From NCBI GenBank assembly GCA_029979565.1, contig JAPOHG010000006.1, positions 1-54,467 on the forward strand: a stretch of DNA of 54,467 nucleotides, in the 5' to 3' direction. Positions within the stretch are counted from its first letter, which is position 1. Each line of letters begins with the position of its first letter. The notes under the pieces are model-generated. The model was given only the letters and a program-made list of their open reading frames with translations, had not been told where the DNA came from and did not search any database. Origin of the DNA: a bacterium. GTDB taxonomy: Bacteria > Bacteroidota > Bacteroidia > Flavobacteriales_D > Sanyastnellaceae. Made by a program: the position numbers and the translations under genes. Shown piece by piece: positions 52,909 through 54,467 of the stretch.

Positions 52909-54192
52909 ATGGATGCACTTTCAATCAAACGAAGATTTGGCATCATCGGGACGAGCCCGGCGTTGGACCGTGCGGTGACCGTTGCGTCTCAGGTGGCGCC
53001 AACAGATTTGTCCGTGCTTGTGCTCGGGGAAAGCGGAGTGGGAAAGGAGGTCATGCCCAGGGTCGTGCATCATTTTTCGCGCCGCAAGCATGGACCGTTT
53101 ATTGCCGTGAACTGCGGGGCCATTCCAGAAGGCACCATCGACAGCGAATTGTTCGGCCATGAAAAGGGTGCATTTACCGGCGCCACCGAATCCCGGAAGG
53201 GCTATTTCGAAGAGGCCAACGGTGGAACTATTTTTCTGGATGAGGTCGCAGAATTGCCCTTGACCACGCAAGTTCGCTTGTTGCGAGTTTTGGAAACCGG
53301 CGAATTCATCCGCGTCGGTTCTTCGAAAGTGCAGAAGACCGATGTGCGCGTGGTCGCAGCGACCAACGTGGATTTTGCCGACGCCATTCAGCGCGGACAA
53401 TTCCGAGAGGACTTGTATTACCGATTGAGCCAAGTGCCGATCGACGTACCTCCGCTCCGTGCGCGCGCCGGAGACATTCACCTGCTCTTCCGAAAGTTCA
53501 CCACAGATTTTTCTGAACAATATCAAATGCCTCCGCTTTCGTTGGCCGAGGATGCCGTGGAAGTGCTGGAAAATTATCCGTGGCCCGGCAACATTCGCCA
53601 ACTGAAAAACACCACGGAGCAAATGTCCATCTTGGAAATCGAACGTCGAATTGACGCGGACACGTTGCTCAGTTATTTGCCGGAATCTCACCGAAGCCGT
53701 TTGCCCATGCGGGAAGCCCCCGACGCGGCTTCCAACCTGAACGAACGCGAAATCTTGTACAAGGTGCTGTTCGACATGCGCCAAGAAATGCAAGACCTCA
53801 AAAAACTCGTCTACGATTTGATGCAGAGCGACTCATCACCCGTCAGTGCTGAACTTGCTCAGCGGGTGTTCAACCAGCCGCCGCCATCACTGAAGGGATT
53901 GCCTGTCGGCCGGGAGGATGACCCTGCCGAGTCCGAGGAGGCCTTTGAAACCGAGTGGTCGCCTTCGAAGTGGCAAGGAGCACCAGCAGTGCAGCGTTCG
54001 TCCGGCACGGCTCATGATGAGTTGGAAGAGGCGCAGGAAGTGGAGGAAGTGCTCTCCTTGCAGGACTCGGAAAAAGAGTTGATCCGCAAGGCCCTCGCTA
54101 AGCACCGCAACCGGCGAAAGTACGCCGCGCTTGAATTGGGCATCTCCGAGCGGACGTTGTACCGCAAAATCAAAGAATACGGCTTGAAATGA
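52909..54192 (+). CDS. Sigma-54-dependent activator without a receiver domain
   Basis: A 427-residue transcription activator that begins directly with the AAA+ domain: GESGVGKE (Walker A, residues 40-47), the GAFTGA loop at 87-92 that contacts sigma-54, GGTIFLDE (Walker B, 105-112), and the sensor stretch FREDLYYRLSQVPIDVPPLR. A Fis-type helix-turn-helix ends the protein (about 388-427, RRKYAALELGISERTLYRKI). Between them lies a linker of about 120 residues, acidic and low in complexity in its last part. There is no N-terminal signal-receiving domain, so control must come from another partner, the linker or its level. Its stop overlaps the lptE ATG (ATGA). Confidence 0.93.
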   Translation: MDALSIKRRFGIIGTSPALDRAVTVASQVAPTDLSVLVLGESGVGKEVMPRVVHHFSRRKHGPFIAVNCGAIPEGTIDSELFGHEKGAFTGATESRKGYFEEANGGTIFLDEVAELPLTTQVRLLRVLETGEFIRVGSSKVQKTDVRVVAATNVDFADAIQRGQFREDLYYRLSQVPIDVPPLRARAGDIHLLFRKFTTDFSEQYQMPPLSLAEDAVEVLENYPWPGNIRQLKNTTEQMSILEIERRIDADTLLSYLPESHRSRLPMREAPDAASNLNEREILYKVLFDMRQEMQDLKKLVYDLMQSDSSPVSAELAQRVFNQPPPSLKGLPVGREDDPAESEEAFETEWSPSKWQGAPAVQRSSGTAHDELEEAQEVEEVLSLQDSEKELIRKALAKHRNRRKYAALELGISERTLYRKIKEYGLK

Positions 54193-54467
54193 GCACGTTG
54201 ACATGGATCCGTTCGGTTGCGTTGATGGGAGTGGTCGTTTTTATGGCCAGCTGTGGCGTCTATTCGCCTTATGGCGCTCAAACCTCGGGTGCCTCAACGT
54301 ATTCGGTGGCGGCGTTTGAAATGCTGACCCCTTTGGCCACGGCGTCGAGTGCGCTTGCGCTGACGGAAGCCCTGCGCGACCGCATTCAGCGGCAATCTAC
54401 GCTCCGCTTGGTGGACGAGGCAGGCGAGCTTCAATTCACGGGTGAGATCATCACGTGGGAGGTAACC
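54189..54467 (+). CDS. lptE: LPS-assembly lipoprotein LptE (N-terminal part)
   Basis: The first 93 codons, cut by the right edge of the window. The leader MSTLTWIRSVALMGVVVFMASC ends in a lipobox with Cys22 and is followed by GVYSPYGAQTSGASTYSVAAFEMLTPLA, TEALRDRIQRQSTLRLVDEAGELQFTGEI, which fits the LptE family pattern in Bacteroidota (lipoprotein, a CG.Y start, and a LV...GDLQF.G.I strand). LptE plugs the LptD pore and helps deliver lipopolysaccharide to the outer surface. The ATGA overlap with the sigma-54 activator indicates translational coupling. Confidence 0.85.
   Translation, partial: MSTLTWIRSVALMGVVVFMASCGVYSPYGAQTSGASTYSVAAFEMLTPLATASSALALTEALRDRIQRQSTLRLVDEAGELQFTGEIITWEVT

Noticed and set aside
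1-54467. Search for tRNA, rRNA, CRISPR arrays, insertion sequences and phage genes
   Set aside because: No cloverleaf-like sequence, repeat-spacer array, transposase or integrase motif was noticed by reading; a covariance-model scan would be needed to exclude small RNAs.

Overview
The window looks like chromosomal core DNA of a Bacteroidota bacterium, most likely of Flavobacteriales type but unusually GC-rich (mid-to-upper 50s per cent by eye). The reasons are a near-complete set of type IX secretion / gliding genes (gldB, gldC, gldK-L-M-N and a porP/sprF-like gene), a cargo protein with a type A C-terminal sorting domain, and a Bacteroidota-style dcw cluster (FtsI with a PASTA tail, MraY with an extra periplasmic insert, FtsZ with a long linker, no murF or ddl). 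Start sites are often preceded by TAnnTTTG-type -7 boxes, as is usual in this phylum. MurE carries a DNPR motif, which predicts meso-diaminopimelate peptidoglycan. No tRNA, rRNA, CRISPR array, transposase or prophage gene was seen, and no gene-free stretch exceeds 300 bases.

Layout. 1-1951: the tail of one secreted protein and a complete FG-GAP/ASPIC protein, both ending in a single dockerin-like calcium loop. 1929-5015: an M28 peptidase, a nitroreductase and an odd fusion of a small cytosolic/membrane domain with an outer-membrane barrel. 5052-22256 (minus strand): a dcw operon of about 17 kb, mraZ-rsmH-ftsL-ftsI-murE-mraY-murD-ftsW-murG-murC-ftsQ-ftsA-ftsZ-yqeY-yceI-like, with an MraZ operator and promoter at its head, no gap above about 20 bases, and a strong terminator at its end. 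22442-26915: alpha/beta hydrolase and engB on the plus strand, gldC and gldB on the minus strand, then a PorT-like barrel and nadE on the plus strand.

26925-30570 (minus): dtd, a MazG-like pyrophosphohydrolase and a sortilin/BNR-repeat protein joined by 4-base overlaps. 30684-36827 (plus): purL, a membrane-anchored PASTA protein, a type IX cargo protein and an RluD-family pseudouridine synthase. 36831-39831 (minus): an outer-membrane barrel and an ABC-F ATPase. 39861-45748 (minus): porP-like, gldK, gldL, gldM and gldN, ending in an intrinsic terminator. 45869-49425 (minus): a degenerate arginase-fold protein and topA. 49519-54467 (plus): a GT-C-type membrane glycosyltransferase, a small membrane protein, miaB, a sigma-54 activator and the start of lptE.

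Together the window covers envelope construction (peptidoglycan precursors and division), protein export across the outer membrane (type IX secretion) and one component of LPS transport (LptE). Between them lie housekeeping genes for NAD synthesis, purine synthesis, tRNA/rRNA modification, DNA topology and ribosome assembly. The most interesting points are: a YceI-like (polyisoprenoid-binding family) lipoprotein at the end of the lipid II operon; an arginase-fold protein with substituted metal ligands beside the type IX motor genes; the fusion protein at 4011-5015; an apparent split of promoter boxes into two classes by distance from the start codon; and dockerin-like tails used in place of a type IX sorting domain.
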